DNA of 64,000 nt. Source: Phyllobacteriaceae bacterium. GTDB lineage: Bacteria > Pseudomonadota > Alphaproteobacteria > Rhizobiales > Rhizobiaceae. Below, one piece after another: positions 1-8,776 of this stretch; positions within the stretch are counted from its first letter, which is position 1, and the number at the start of each line of letters is the position of its first letter. The notes under the pieces are model-generated. The model was not told the DNA's origin. It made no database searches and saw only the letters and a list, made by a program, of their open reading frames with translations. The stretch spans positions 546,140 through 610,139 of the forward strand of contig JADJTR010000012.1 in the NCBI GenBank assembly GCA_016711085.1, given 5' to 3'. A program made the position numbers and the translations under genes.

Positions 1-923
1 TATCGGTTCCGCGGTCCTTCCGCTTTCGCAGCTTTGACGAGACGAATCCGGACACTGCCTTGGACGTCTTTGTTCTTGCCAGCTGGTTCTTGTTTGACGT
101 CTTTTCGAAAGGCATTCAACAAATCAATCACTTGGGGCGCTGATCGGAAGTTTTCTACCTTGGTAATTATTCTGCCACCGTCAGGCGGTATGAAATCGCC
201 AGCGCGATCCTCGTAGATTTGTTGCCATGGATCACCGAAATAGCCAACGAGTGGGAGACCAACGCCAGCGCATGTTAGATTCAACCCTGAAACAATCCGA
301 GAGAACGTATCCTGGGCTTCATCGACAAAGATGTATGGGTACTTTGCCCCGAGGAGACGACGGAAGTTAGGTCTATCCGCTAATAAATAACCAGAAACCT
401 CGATAATATCGTCATGGCTAAGTTGGCCCTTCAGGTAGTCACTATATGCCGTGTCGTCGTACGAGAAATTCGTAATATTTCTAACGTTTTCGAGCTCTGT
501 TTCGAGACGGGCCGCTTTCTCCCGTGCTCTGATAGCAGTTTGAGAATCCCCCCCATTATCTTTCTCTTTGGCTTTCGCAATCAGAGTGGGAATTCGATCG
601 TTTTGTAGAGCTTCCCGGATGTCACGCTGAAAGCGACGAATCTCACCCCATAAGAAGCTATGTAGAGTAGAGACGTTGTAGAGTTCATCAAATCCAAGTC
701 GGCTTTGAATAACCTTGACGGCTCTTTTTGTGTAGGTGACGCAAGCAATGCGCTGGCCGTATTTCCGCAGGGCGCGGCCGCGTTCAACTCGGAGAATTGC
801 CAATGCATCGACCAGAGATGTCGTCTTTCCAGAGCCCGCGCCAGCAATCAAGGCAAAGCTACGAGCTTCTGCAAGGCAGGTAGCAATTTTACGGTCTGCT
901 TCTGTTGGAACGTGAGCAGCCAT
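1..923 (-). CDS. gajB: UvrD/Rep-family helicase, GajB-like (partial, 3' end outside window)
   Basis: About 307 codons are open from the ATG at 923 and run off the left edge without a stop. Superfamily 1 helicase motifs are visible: Walker A AGAGSGKT at residues 27-34, motif II VDEAQDT near residue 210, a GDPWQQIYED segment and an ENFRSAP segment. The start lies 5 bases after the stop of the upstream TOPRIM nuclease gene, so the two are co-transcribed. An OLD-type nuclease followed by a UvrD-like helicase is the gene order of Gabija anti-phage systems. Family assignment is firm; the Gabija name is inferred from the pair. The C-terminal half of the helicase cannot be seen. Confidence 0.85.
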   Translation of the reverse strand, partial: MAAHVPTEADRKIATCLAEARSFALIAGAGSGKTTSLVDALAILRVERGRALRKYGQRIACVTYTKRAVKVIQSRLGFDELYNVSTLHSFLWGEIRRFQRDIREALQNDRIPTLIAKAKEKDNGGDSQTAIRAREKAARLETELENVRNITNFSYDDTAYSDYLKGQLSHDDIIEVSGYLLADRPNFRRLLGAKYPYIFVDEAQDTFSRIVSGLNLTCAGVGLPLVGYFGDPWQQIYEDRAGDFIPPDGGRIITKVENFRSAPQVIDLLNAFRKDVKQEPAGKNKDVQGSVRIRLVKAAKAEGPRNR

Positions 924-928
924 ATCGT

Positions 929-2984
929 TTACGCTTCGCCTTCAGGACCATGCAAGCGATTTTCTAGCCATTTCAGTCCCTCAGAAATATATTTTGGCGT
1001 TTTCCATTCAGCGCTCGTGGCAAGTAAACTGATTGCAAAATCGGTTTTCTTGAAATTGTTCGACTTGATCTGGTTATAGATTTCGTCATAGGCCTCGCCT
1101 AATTTTTCTGGTATAGCTTTTCCTATAGTCAATTTGCCATGCCTCAGGAGGGCAAAATTCTGGTAAGCTAGGGCTTCTTCTAGCGTTCTGGGACGCATGG
1201 ACAGTGTGTCAACACCTTCCTGAACTAATACGTCTTGTTGAAAACTAATGAAACGGCCCTTTTGTACGTCGGTCTTCTGATCCGTTGTGAGCTCGACAAG
1301 TTGGGCAACCGAATTGACGCCAAGCAATTTCTTTAGTGACGCATTGGATGTCAAAGCTCCATCGGTGTCTGCACGACATGCCGGATGTTTCCCTTCGGGC
1401 GCAACAGAATCCAGATCCGTAATGACCAAATACGGGATTTTTAGGAATGTGAGTAGCTCATCGAACCGATGGGCATAGGCCCCGCCAATCTCTAGAATGG
1501 TCAAGTAGGATGCCTGAAGCCTGCCGGCACATTGAACGATCATCCTCGGCAAGAGTAGCTTCTCTGCCGCGCCTTCGACGAGAATGGCAGCGTCAGCAAA
1601 AAACAGGTCGCAGTGTATCAGGCGCAAATAGCGCTGAAGGAATTCCAAGGCCTCACTTTCAGTAGCAGTTTGGCCGTCAACTTCGACCGCTGCGGGTCGA
1701 AAATCCCTAAGGCTGTGAATTTGTGTCGCGTTCAGAATCTCCGCATGGTCGTCATCTTTGGCTAGCCGGCAACGACGAAAATATCTTACCTTCTCAAATT
1801 CAGTTGCGTCCAATATGTGCGAAGAGTGTGTTGATACTACGAGCTGCGGGACAAGTTCCTTTTCTCCCTCAGCGGCAGCCGATGCTTCGAGAACCTTCCA
1901 TATATTTCTAATAAAGGTCTGTTGGACTTGAGCATGAAGGTGCACTTCTGGTTCTTCAATGAAGATCATATGGCAGATCGGTCGATTCACCGAAGTCTTG
2001 AGCCATTGCGAATGAAAGTGCTTAGCCTGAATGGCCATAGATGAGATCTTGAAACCTAGCCCATTGTAGGCCTGGAAGCTCGTGATTTCGCACTGTGTCA
2101 ACATAAAGTAGGTCAGTACTTCCACGAAGGGCGGTTTCTGGGTTGAGCATCGAGACAATCTTGAGTTCGCGATCATTGATCGAAGGAACTCCAAGACCTC
2201 TTATCACGTCCATCAGTGGTTTGAACTGAATAGCGTAGTGATCCGTAAGGCGTTCATTGTTTTCATCGATAACTTGTTGCGCTTCCGCAGCAATTCCAGG
2301 CTGATTCAAGTTGTTTTTATAGAACCCAGCAAATGCAATTGATAATTTGTTGGAACGATGCCCCTCTTCGTCGTCGATGTTTCGTTGAGCATCAACGAAG
2401 TCGATCCGGATTAGGTTTTGGAGGAGACTCCTGCCCTCGCTTTGATCAAGACTGGATGTCTTTATTTCGCCCTCTGATTTTTCGAGCGAAGAGTAAGAAA
2501 TTTCAAAATACTTAGCTAAGTTAGATTCTTGGGTCAGAAAGTATGAGAGAGGCTTCGAAGGTGGTTTTTCTCCTTGTGAGGGATAGGTTTTCAAGTATGC
2601 ATTGCGCAATTCTTTAGGATCGGTGGCAGAATAGCTCAATCTAACTCCCAGTAGGTTAAATTCTCCTGATAAATTCGGTAGAAGTGTAAAAGCACGTCCA
2701 AATTCGATCGTCTTAGGGTCAATCCGAAACCAAATATCCAATTCAATGACAGGAAGCTTCTTAGGGTCGCCATCTATGCCGAAGATATCTATATCTGAAA
2801 TCTTTGAAACGGAAAAATCATATATTCTGAATTTTCGGTGGCCTAAAAAACACCGAAATATTGCGGTTGCCGAGGTTTTGCCGCTGTTATTTGGACCAAC
2901 TAAAACCGTCTCTCGCTCTTCAATGGCAAAGCTAACGTTTTCAAGGCGCCGGAAATTTTTGATGTCGATTCGGTCGATTCGCAT
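929..2984 (-). CDS. gajA: OLD-family ATPase/TOPRIM nuclease, GajA-like (one frameshift)
   Basis: The N-terminal ABC-type ATPase has Walker A GPNNSGKT at residues 30-37. After the frame break come FIEEPEVHLH (Walker B region), VVSTHSSHIL, and a TOPRIM domain with the AILVEGAAEK glutamate and the TDLDS acidic pair. OLD-type TOPRIM nucleases cut DNA, and in Gabija GajA is regulated by nucleotides. The coding region is one base too long for a single frame. Removing one G at about 2070-2077 restores LPAYNGLGF, so the break is a single-base insertion that splits residues 1-305 from the rest. It may be a sequencing error or a real inactivation. Local sequence is AT-richer than most of the window. 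Confidence 0.85.
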
Positions 2985-3270
2985 GAAAATCTGTCCAAAT
3001 ATGGTGTTGGTCGGACTTATCTCAAATAATATGTGAATATTCTCGTTTTGTCATCACCTGATTTTCTGGTGAGCGAGTTTGACCCACAGAGAGTGCGGGC
3101 GACCGTAATATTTTTACAATACTCTTTTTTATTTAGTTAGTAAACGCTTCCGAATACTACTCGTGACTAACTTGAGATTCACGGTCTAGTCAATTTTCTT
3201 GCCATGTCGCAGATCGTAGTTCTAGATGAGAATCGCTATTGGGGTCACCATTGCAAATCTCGAGGTCTAG
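2985..3270. other. AT-rich intergenic region
   Basis: This 286-base AT-rich stretch separates the start of the GajA-like gene from the end of the serine recombinase gene. It should hold the promoter of the defence operon. I see no gene, clear terminator or repeat in it. Confidence 0.5.
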
Positions 3271-4746
3271 TCAGATTTCGATTCCATGTTCAGGTGCTAA
3301 GTTTTCGAGAAGCGTAGCGATACGGGTCACCAAAGGAGACAGGTCGGCAAAATCCCGATCTTCAAGCCAGTCGTACGGCTTCAATTCAACCTCAATTCCC
3401 GATACCGCCCGGTTCGAGAAGAGGTTTTGGACCAACGAGCGTTTCTCCTCCGGCTTCGCCAAAATGTGTAGGCAGGATAACGATTTCATCAGTTCGATGA
3501 AGCGCTCAAGGGTTTTCGGTTCCAGATCGCTTTCCTCAGCTTTACGCTTGTCTTCCGCAAGTGTGGCGATTTCGATTGCCAACGAACGCCTGCGCGTCTC
3601 GTAGTCTGATCTGTCTAGGGTGCCGTCGATCAAGAGATCGGTAAGTCGCTGTTGCCGGTCGTGCGCTTTGTCGAGACGAAGGGATAGCGAGTGCAGGTGC
3701 GCCTGCCGCTCGGGCGAATGTAGCCATGCGAGGAATCCGTGTCGCAATCGCTCGGCATCGTCTTCACGAAATGCCAATCGCTCAAGGCGAGCGAGGATTG
3801 ATGCATCGAGGCGATCTTCGCGAATCGTTCGCGTGGGGCAGGTCGGCGTATGGCACCGGTAATACACCGCGCCTTTTTGCAGCTCCGGAGTCATCGGCTC
3901 GCCGCAGACTCCGCAGCGAAACAGGCCGCGATAGAGGTGGTTGTGCCGAGTCACTTTCTTGCCGGCGCGCCCGGCGCGCACGTCCTCGACGGCCCGCCAG
4001 GTTCGCATGTCGATCAGCGTCTCGTGAACGCCGCGATAGATCATGCCGGTTCGCTTGATCTCGATAAGACCGGTGTAGAAAGGATTCTTGAGAATGGTCT
4101 CGATGCCGTGAAGCGAGAGTGGCTTGCCGGCGAGGTTCCGCAAGCCCCGACGTTTCATTTCGGCTTCAAGAGAACGGAGCGAGTGTGCGCCGCTTGCATA
4201 CAGGCGAAACGCCTCGCGAATAAGCGGCCCTTTTTCGGGACAGATGGTCTTCGGCTTCCCGCGCCCATTGTCTCGGTAGCCCACGGGCGCACGGAAGGGA
4301 TAGAGACCCTGCTTCAGACGACCGGTGAGACCCTTGATCGTCTCCTCGCGCAGATTGCGGATATAGTCTGCGGCGATGACGGCTTGGATGTCTGCGGTGA
4401 GGCGGCCACCGCGTGAGCGGAAGTCATAGCTCTCGGTGGCGATGAACACATCGATGCCAGCGTCCGGCAATTCGCTGATAATCGCCCAGTCTTTGAGGTT
4501 GCGGGCGCTACGGTCGATCTTGTGCATGATCAGTCCGCGCGCGCGACCGGTTCGGAGCGCCCGGAGCATGCGGTTGAAAATCGGTCGCCCCGATTTCGCG
4601 GCGGTTTCCTTTTCTTCGAACCACTCGACCACCGAAAGCCCCTGCGCGCTGGCGAACGCCGCGATGGCATCTTTCTGTGCTTCAAGCGAAACGCCTTCAC
4701 CTTGTTTCTGGGTGGAGACGCGGATGTATCCGAAGCAGGATTTCAT
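3271..4746 (-). CDS. Large serine recombinase (resolvase/invertase N-domain, zinc ribbon)
   Basis: This 491-aa protein opens with FGYIRVSTQKQGEGVSLEAQ, where Ser11 in the RVS motif is the expected nucleophile. The resolvase catalytic core covers roughly residues 1-150. A Recombinase domain follows (KQGLYPFRAPVGYRDNGRG onward), then a zinc-ribbon segment with CGVCGEPMTP and CHTPTCPTR, and a charged coiled C-terminal region. Such enzymes integrate, excise or transpose mobile DNA. The ATG overlaps the stop of the 48-aa gene upstream (ATGA), so expression is translationally coupled. With the TraG-like gene upstream it forms a mobility unit inside the island. No matching att sites for it were identified. 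Confidence 0.93.
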   Translation of the reverse strand: MKSCFGYIRVSTQKQGEGVSLEAQKDAIAAFASAQGLSVVEWFEEKETAAKSGRPIFNRMLRALRTGRARGLIMHKIDRSARNLKDWAIISELPDAGIDVFIATESYDFRSRGGRLTADIQAVIAADYIRNLREETIKGLTGRLKQGLYPFRAPVGYRDNGRGKPKTICPEKGPLIREAFRLYASGAHSLRSLEAEMKRRGLRNLAGKPLSLHGIETILKNPFYTGLIEIKRTGMIYRGVHETLIDMRTWRAVEDVRAGRAGKKVTRHNHLYRGLFRCGVCGEPMTPELQKGAVYYRCHTPTCPTRTIREDRLDASILARLERLAFREDDAERLRHGFLAWLHSPERQAHLHSLSLRLDKAHDRQQRLTDLLIDGTLDRSDYETRRRSLAIEIATLAEDKRKAEESDLEPKTLERFIELMKSLSCLHILAKPEEKRSLVQNLFSNRAVSGIEVELKPYDWLEDRDFADLSPLVTRIATLLENLAPEHGIEI

Positions 4747-4889
4747 GCGGTGGGAAGGCTATACTCTGAATCTACCAAATCCTCAGGATTTGGCGAATCC
4801 ATCCACGGCCATGAACCGTCATTGCGCATACGTTCGTAGATGCGGATGCACAGGTGCAGGTGCTTGTAGAGATGATCATCGTTGGTCAT
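4743..4889 (-). CDS. Small hypothetical protein, 48 aa, coupled to recombinase
   Basis: A short reading frame starts at ATG 4889 (MTNDDHLYKHLHLCIRIYER...) and stops in an ATGA overlap with the recombinase start. It fills the gap between the TraG-like gene, whose stop is 31 bases upstream, and the recombinase. The overlap, strand and acidic/polar composition (SPNPEDLVDSEYS) support a real gene. I do not recognise a named family. It could be an accessory factor for recombinase function, or simply a leader that sets recombinase translation. An 8-bp inverted repeat (4775-4793) lies within its 3' part. Confidence 0.6.
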   Translation of the reverse strand: MTNDDHLYKHLHLCIRIYERMRNDGSWPWMDSPNPEDLVDSEYSLPTA

Positions 4890-4919
4890 CCCTGATGGTA
4901 CCGGTACCGTGGCAGTTTT

Positions 4920-6104
4920 CTAGGCAGTGACTATTGCCCCATTCGCCGGGATATCGGGCCATGTTTCCATGCTGAACGCAGGGGACGGTTCGCCCTCTAC
5001 CATGAGCCGAACGTACGCATGGTAGTTCGGCAATGATCGCAGATCGCGCTCCGCCTCGATGCCAAGGTGCCGGGCGATCAGCGGCGCATCGCGAGCGCCG
5101 ACCCGGAACGTCACCATGCTGCCGACGTTGCCGAAGATTGCTTCGGAAACCGCCGCGTCCGCCTGTTCGAGGTACTGGTGCGCGAGCGTTACCCCGAGCG
5201 CGTATTTCCGAACCTCGGAGAGCATGGCCGCAAACGAGAGTGTCGTGAACGAGTGGAACTCGTCCACATACAGCATGAAGGGCCGGCGATCTTGCTCAGG
5301 CACCGTATGGCGAGATAGCGCGGCATTCATGATTGACGCGGTGAGAAGGCCGCCGACGACGTTCGCCATATCTGCACCGATGCGGCCCTTCGCGAGATTG
5401 ATGATGAGCACATGTCCCTCGTCCATGATGTGTCTGAAGCGAAGCGGCGTTGTGGGTGTTGTGAAGGCGTTTCGAACGATCGGGTGCGCGAGGAATGCAC
5501 CGAGCTTGTTCGCAATCGGCGCGACGCCATCGACCGCCGTTTTGAAATTGAGCGCTGGATATTCAATCATCCAGAAGCGCCGCACCTGTTCGTCGGTGAT
5601 TGACGCGATGACCGACGCACGAAAGGACTTCTCCAGAAAGAGGCGCACCACATCGCGAAGGTCTGCGCGCGGCAATTCAAGGAGTGCAAGGAGCGCATAG
5701 CGGAGCAGGTGCTCCATGCGCACGCCCCACGCATCCGCCCATTGCTTCTTGAGCGCATCGATGAGGCCGGACGCGACCAACGGCCGGAGCACCGCGCTCG
5801 TGGTTGAAAGCGGATTGTATCCGTACGGACTCAGTGGATCGGCAACGTCCCAGTAGATGCCACGAGCGCCAACCATCGATTGGAGCGACGCCGCAAGATC
5901 GCCGTGCGGATCAATGAGACAGAGACCGTGCCCGGCGTCGATATCCTGCCGGATCAGGTTTCCAAGAAGTGTCGATTTGCCGGTTCCAGTCTGGCCGATT
6001 AGGTACAGATGCAGGAGCCGATCTGCCGGCGCGAGACCGAAGGGAATCCGTTGGTTCCGGCGAAATGCATCGCCGAGAAACGTGATTGGTTCGCGGGTAG
6101 CCAT
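4920..6104 (-). CDS. TraG/VirD4-HerA-type DNA-translocating ATPase
   Basis: The 394-aa protein has Walker A GQTGTGKST at residues 37-45, LCLIDPHGDLA shortly after, and a Walker B-like LYVDEFHSF near residue 275. These features fit the TraG/VirD4 and HerA-type ATPases that pump DNA or couple relaxosomes to type IV secretion. No N-terminal transmembrane segment is visible, unlike classical VirD4, so it is probably soluble. It is first in a three-gene run with the 48-aa gene and the serine recombinase. A role in mobilisation or in moving the element's DNA is likely; no relaxase or secretion genes are in view. Confidence 0.8.
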   Translation of the reverse strand: MATREPITFLGDAFRRNQRIPFGLAPADRLLHLYLIGQTGTGKSTLLGNLIRQDIDAGHGLCLIDPHGDLAASLQSMVGARGIYWDVADPLSPYGYNPLSTTSAVLRPLVASGLIDALKKQWADAWGVRMEHLLRYALLALLELPRADLRDVVRLFLEKSFRASVIASITDEQVRRFWMIEYPALNFKTAVDGVAPIANKLGAFLAHPIVRNAFTTPTTPLRFRHIMDEGHVLIINLAKGRIGADMANVVGGLLTASIMNAALSRHTVPEQDRRPFMLYVDEFHSFTTLSFAAMLSEVRKYALGVTLAHQYLEQADAAVSEAIFGNVGSMVTFRVGARDAPLIARHLGIEAERDLRSLPNYHAYVRLMVEGEPSPAFSMETWPDIPANGAIVTA

Positions 6105-6488
6105 GCCGCCAGTGTGCGGTTCCGGTGCAGGTTATCGCTAGGCCATGGGAATGGCCGTATGTGAAGAATGCTGCGCTCCGTCATCGCAAAGAGGTCCGCG
6201 AACGATGCCGGTTTCGGCAACGTCGCGGACTAGCATTCGATGGCGGGATTTCGGTATCCTGCCCCATAGGAACAACACTCGGACACGACCGCTTGCACCA
6301 CCACCAAGTCGGGATGTCGTGATCCCGGAAAGGTTTCACCTTTCCGGCGATTTCGTCACGGACATACCGGCTCGGTGGTTTTCTGTATGCTGCATGAGAC
6401 CATGACCATGGGGCATATTGCGCCCCCTAGGAAGGCGCAGAGCGAACGCTCACCATGGGTGCATTATTCGTCGTAAGCACCATTGCCT
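6105..6488. promoter_or_regulatory. Divergent intergenic region with two stem-loops
   Basis: This 384-base region lies between the TraG-like gene (leftward) and the XRE gene (rightward) and must hold both promoters. It contains a perfect 9-bp hairpin, CCGGAAAGG/CCTTTCCGG with a 5-base loop at 6325-6347, and a 5-bp GGGGC/GCCCC inverted repeat at 6410-6426, about 60 bases before the XRE start. The second could be an operator for the adjacent regulator. No gene is supported here. Confidence 0.45.
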
Positions 6489-6836
6489 ATGTCCACACAA
6501 TTCGCCCTCGACCTGCGTCTCGCACGGAGGAAAGCGGGCCTTACCCAGCGGGATACCGCGCACCTCTTGGCGCTCGATCCGTCCAAGCTCTCGAAGCTTG
6601 AACGTGGTCGGCGATTGCCGACCCTCACCGAGATCGTGACGTTGTCACTAATATTCGGTCGGTCATTCGAGGCGCTCTTTTCGTCGATCATCGCTGACGC
6701 ACGCGAAGCGCTTCGTCGTCGCTTGCCGAGCGTGCCGACGCTCGCACGGGTCACCGTCGCGACCACGAACCGAGATGCGACGCTTGCACGCCTTGAGGCG
6801 CAATTGGCAGCCGAACGCGACGATCATGGCGCTTAG
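6489..6836 (+). CDS. XRE-family helix-turn-helix regulator
   Basis: A 115-aa protein whose N-terminal 60 residues form a Cro/C1-type helix-turn-helix: LRLARRKAGLTQRDTAHLLA, DPSKLSKLERGRR, PTLTEIVTLSLIFG. The C-terminal part is a short helical tail (LARLEAQLAAERDD). ATG 6489 is preferred over the TTG two codons upstream. Its end overlaps the next gene by 11 bases, so the two are co-transcribed. It probably controls the divergent mobility genes of the island, as XRE repressors commonly do. Confidence 0.85.
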   Translation: MSTQFALDLRLARRKAGLTQRDTAHLLALDPSKLSKLERGRRLPTLTEIVTLSLIFGRSFEALFSSIIADAREALRRRLPSVPTLARVTVATTNRDATLARLEAQLAAERDDHGA

Positions 6837-7338
6837 ACTCCTCGCGATCGCCGCGACGCATTCGCGATTGGGCTACGCGTTCTTCATAGGCGAACGGCTC
6901 GTTGATTGGCGGATCAGCGACCGAGCCGCGAAGTCCGCTGCGAAAGCGGCGGCGTGGGCGCGATCCGTGATCGCCGACCTGCGGCCGGATGTGGTCGTGA
7001 CGGAAACGCCGGCAGAGACGAAGCGGAAGGGTGAGAAGACCAAGGCGATGATCGATGCCGTCGCGGCAGTCGCGGCCGACGCACCGATCCTCGATGTGTC
7101 CGTGCCTCGGGCACAGGGGTATGAGAACAAGTATCAGGAAGCGGACGCTATCGCGAACGTCTATCCGGAACTCCGGCCATGGGTTCCGAAGCCGCGCCAA
7201 TTCTTTGAGAACGAGCCACGCAGCATCGTGATCTTCGAGGCGATGACGCTTGCGTTTTCGATCCTCAGAATCCGTCCGAAGGTCTCGCGGCGGCGATGGG
7301 ATAAGCAATCGCCCTCTGTTCCTTGCCGCTCTGTCTAA
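6826..7338 (+). CDS. RuvC/RNase H-fold-like hypothetical protein
   Basis: A 170-aa protein starting at ATG 6826 inside the end of the XRE gene. The pattern LLAIAATHSRLGYAFFIGERLVDW, then DVVVTETPAE, then an EADAIAN segment follows the beta-strand order of RuvC-like Holliday-junction resolvases. The first catalytic Asp of RuvC (usually GIDPG-like) is replaced by Ala-Thr here, while the acidic residue of VVTE is kept. It may therefore be an inactive or divergent nuclease. Its place between an XRE regulator and a DUF3768 gene is an island context. The assignment rests on fold-like pattern only. Confidence 0.55.
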   Translation: MALRLLAIAATHSRLGYAFFIGERLVDWRISDRAAKSAAKAAAWARSVIADLRPDVVVTETPAETKRKGEKTKAMIDAVAAVAADAPILDVSVPRAQGYENKYQEADAIANVYPELRPWVPKPRQFFENEPRSIVIFEAMTLAFSILRIRPKVSRRRWDKQSPSVPCRSV

Positions 7339-7374
7339 CAGGTTAGACCGAGCGCACAGGAACGGAGCGCTGCG

Positions 7375-7716
7375 ATGACACGAGTTCCCACAGAACGGAC
7401 GCTTGCGATACGGACGTTGAACAACCGGCTGCGCATGGGAAGGATCGGCGGGCGGATCATACTGAGCGCCGGGATCACGGCACTCGATGAATCGTTCGTC
7501 CGGGAGATACTGGTTGCGGTCGCCTGCTTCGAGGGCTTTACCCCGGATAACGATCCGTGGGGCGAGCACGATTGCGGGTTGGTCGAATGGGAGGGCAACC
7601 GCGTCCTCTTCAAGATCGACTACTACGATCCGACGTTCGAGCGTCTCTCCGACGATCCGACCGATCCGTGCAAAACTGAACGGGTCATGACGGTCATGTT
7701 CGCGACGGAGTACTGA
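7375..7716 (+). CDS. DUF3768 family protein
   Basis: A 113-aa protein with the DUF3768 pattern: LNNRLR, GGRIILSAGITAL, FTPDNDPWGEHD, LVEWEGNRVLFKIDYYD and a C-terminal RVMTVMFATEY. Members are small proteins of unknown function, common on alphaproteobacterial plasmids and integrative elements. The gene starts 36 bases after the RuvC-like gene and is followed directly by a strong terminator, so it is the last gene of the XRE unit. Confidence 0.85.
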   Translation: MTRVPTERTLAIRTLNNRLRMGRIGGRIILSAGITALDESFVREILVAVACFEGFTPDNDPWGEHDCGLVEWEGNRVLFKIDYYDPTFERLSDDPTDPCKTERVMTVMFATEY

Positions 7717-7720
7717 CGCG

Positions 7721-7747
7721 AAGGCACCCTCTTTTGGGGGTGCCTTT
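7721..7747 (+). terminator. Rho-independent terminator after the DUF3768 gene
   Basis: A 9-bp stem, AAGGCACCC pairing with GGGTGCCTT, with a loop of about nine bases and a short T run, starts four bases after the DUF3768 stop. Position and shape fit an intrinsic terminator that closes the XRE-RuvC-DUF3768 unit. Confidence 0.75.
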
Positions 7748-7784
7748 CCTGTCTCGTGCGGCATGTGCACCCGCGCGGACAGGT

Positions 7785-7810
7785 CACCCTGTTATGAGAA
7801 AAACAGGGTG
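7785..7810. repeat. Perfect 9-bp inverted repeat, 8-base loop
   Basis: CACCCTGTT at 7785-7793 pairs perfectly with AACAGGGTG at 7802-7810. It lies in the gap between the DUF3768 terminator and the DUF4145 gene. It may be a second terminator read from either strand or an operator for the AT-rich pair downstream. There is no T tail on the plus strand. Confidence 0.5.
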
Positions 7811-7961
7811 AAGTCGCGGAAATTAGCGCCGGAAAATGTTCGTCCATAAGCAGCTATGCGTGCCTTCCGATGGGGATCGGTGGTGGGGATACGGGATGCA
7901 CAGGCCTGTCCACAGATGCAGTAAGTGGTGTAGCATATCAAAAACCTGTAGGATAAATGGC

Positions 7962-8765
7962 ATGGCCAAATACACAGAACCTGCCTTTGGATTGAAATCT
8001 TTCAACTGTCCGCACTGCGGGGCGCTGGCTAGTCAGGTTTGGTACACAACTGGCGCTGTTCGTGTAGGTGACGCAGGAATACCACACCTCGTTGATCGTG
8101 AAGTTCTAGATCGTATTGAAGCGCTCATAGAGAGAAGTAATGGCGAGGAGCTAGTGAATTGGGTTGGATTGAGAGACGAATCGCTAAGAGAGTATAACGA
8201 AGAGGTATTTTTCGAAATACCCGACAAAACGAGAGAATATAAAAGAATAATTCGTAATATACACATTAGTGAATGTTATCGTTGTGAGAAATTATCTATT
8301 TGGTCTCATTGTGATTTATTATATCCTCTAAGTAACTTTGAGCATGAGCCGAATGAAGATTTATCCGCAGAAATACAAAAAGATTTTAGAGAAGCATCGA
8401 AAATTGTAAATCTATCACCCCGTGATGCCGCGGCTCTTTTGCGTCTCTGTATACAGAAGCTTTGCAGACAAGTTGGTGAGCGTGGCAAAGACGTAAATAC
8501 AGATATTGGAAATCTAGTTCGGAAAGGACTGGATACAAAAATTCAAAAAGCATTAGATATAGTTCGAGTTACCGGAAACAATTCTGTTCATCCTGGGCAA
8601 ATAGATTTAGAGGACGATAAGCAGATCGCCGTCGAGCTTTTTTCATTGGTAAATATCATCGCTGACGCAATAATAAGTCAGCCTAAGAAAATCGATGCTA
8701 TGTATGCATCGCTGCCGGAAGGCGCACGCAAGAAAATTGAAGATCGAGATAAGAAAAGAGAATAA
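7962..8765 (+). CDS. DUF4145 domain protein with N-terminal zinc-finger cysteines
   Basis: A 267-aa protein; ATG 7962 is chosen because the reading frame before it has no conserved character. The N-terminus has FNCPHCGALASQ and, near residue 100, ECYRCEKL, two CxxC pairs that could bind zinc. The C-terminal half matches the DUF4145 pattern: SPRDAAALLRLCIQKL, then VTGNNSVHPGQIDLED. DUF4145 is an alpha-helical, HEPN-related domain often met in defence islands and restriction loci. The gene is clearly AT-richer than its flanks, as is the next gene 11 bases downstream, which suggests the two were acquired together. Confidence 0.75.
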   Translation: MAKYTEPAFGLKSFNCPHCGALASQVWYTTGAVRVGDAGIPHLVDREVLDRIEALIERSNGEELVNWVGLRDESLREYNEEVFFEIPDKTREYKRIIRNIHISECYRCEKLSIWSHCDLLYPLSNFEHEPNEDLSAEIQKDFREASKIVNLSPRDAAALLRLCIQKLCRQVGERGKDVNTDIGNLVRKGLDTKIQKALDIVRVTGNNSVHPGQIDLEDDKQIAVELFSLVNIIADAIISQPKKIDAMYASLPEGARKKIEDRDKKRE

Positions 8766-8776
8766 GAAGTAAGAAT

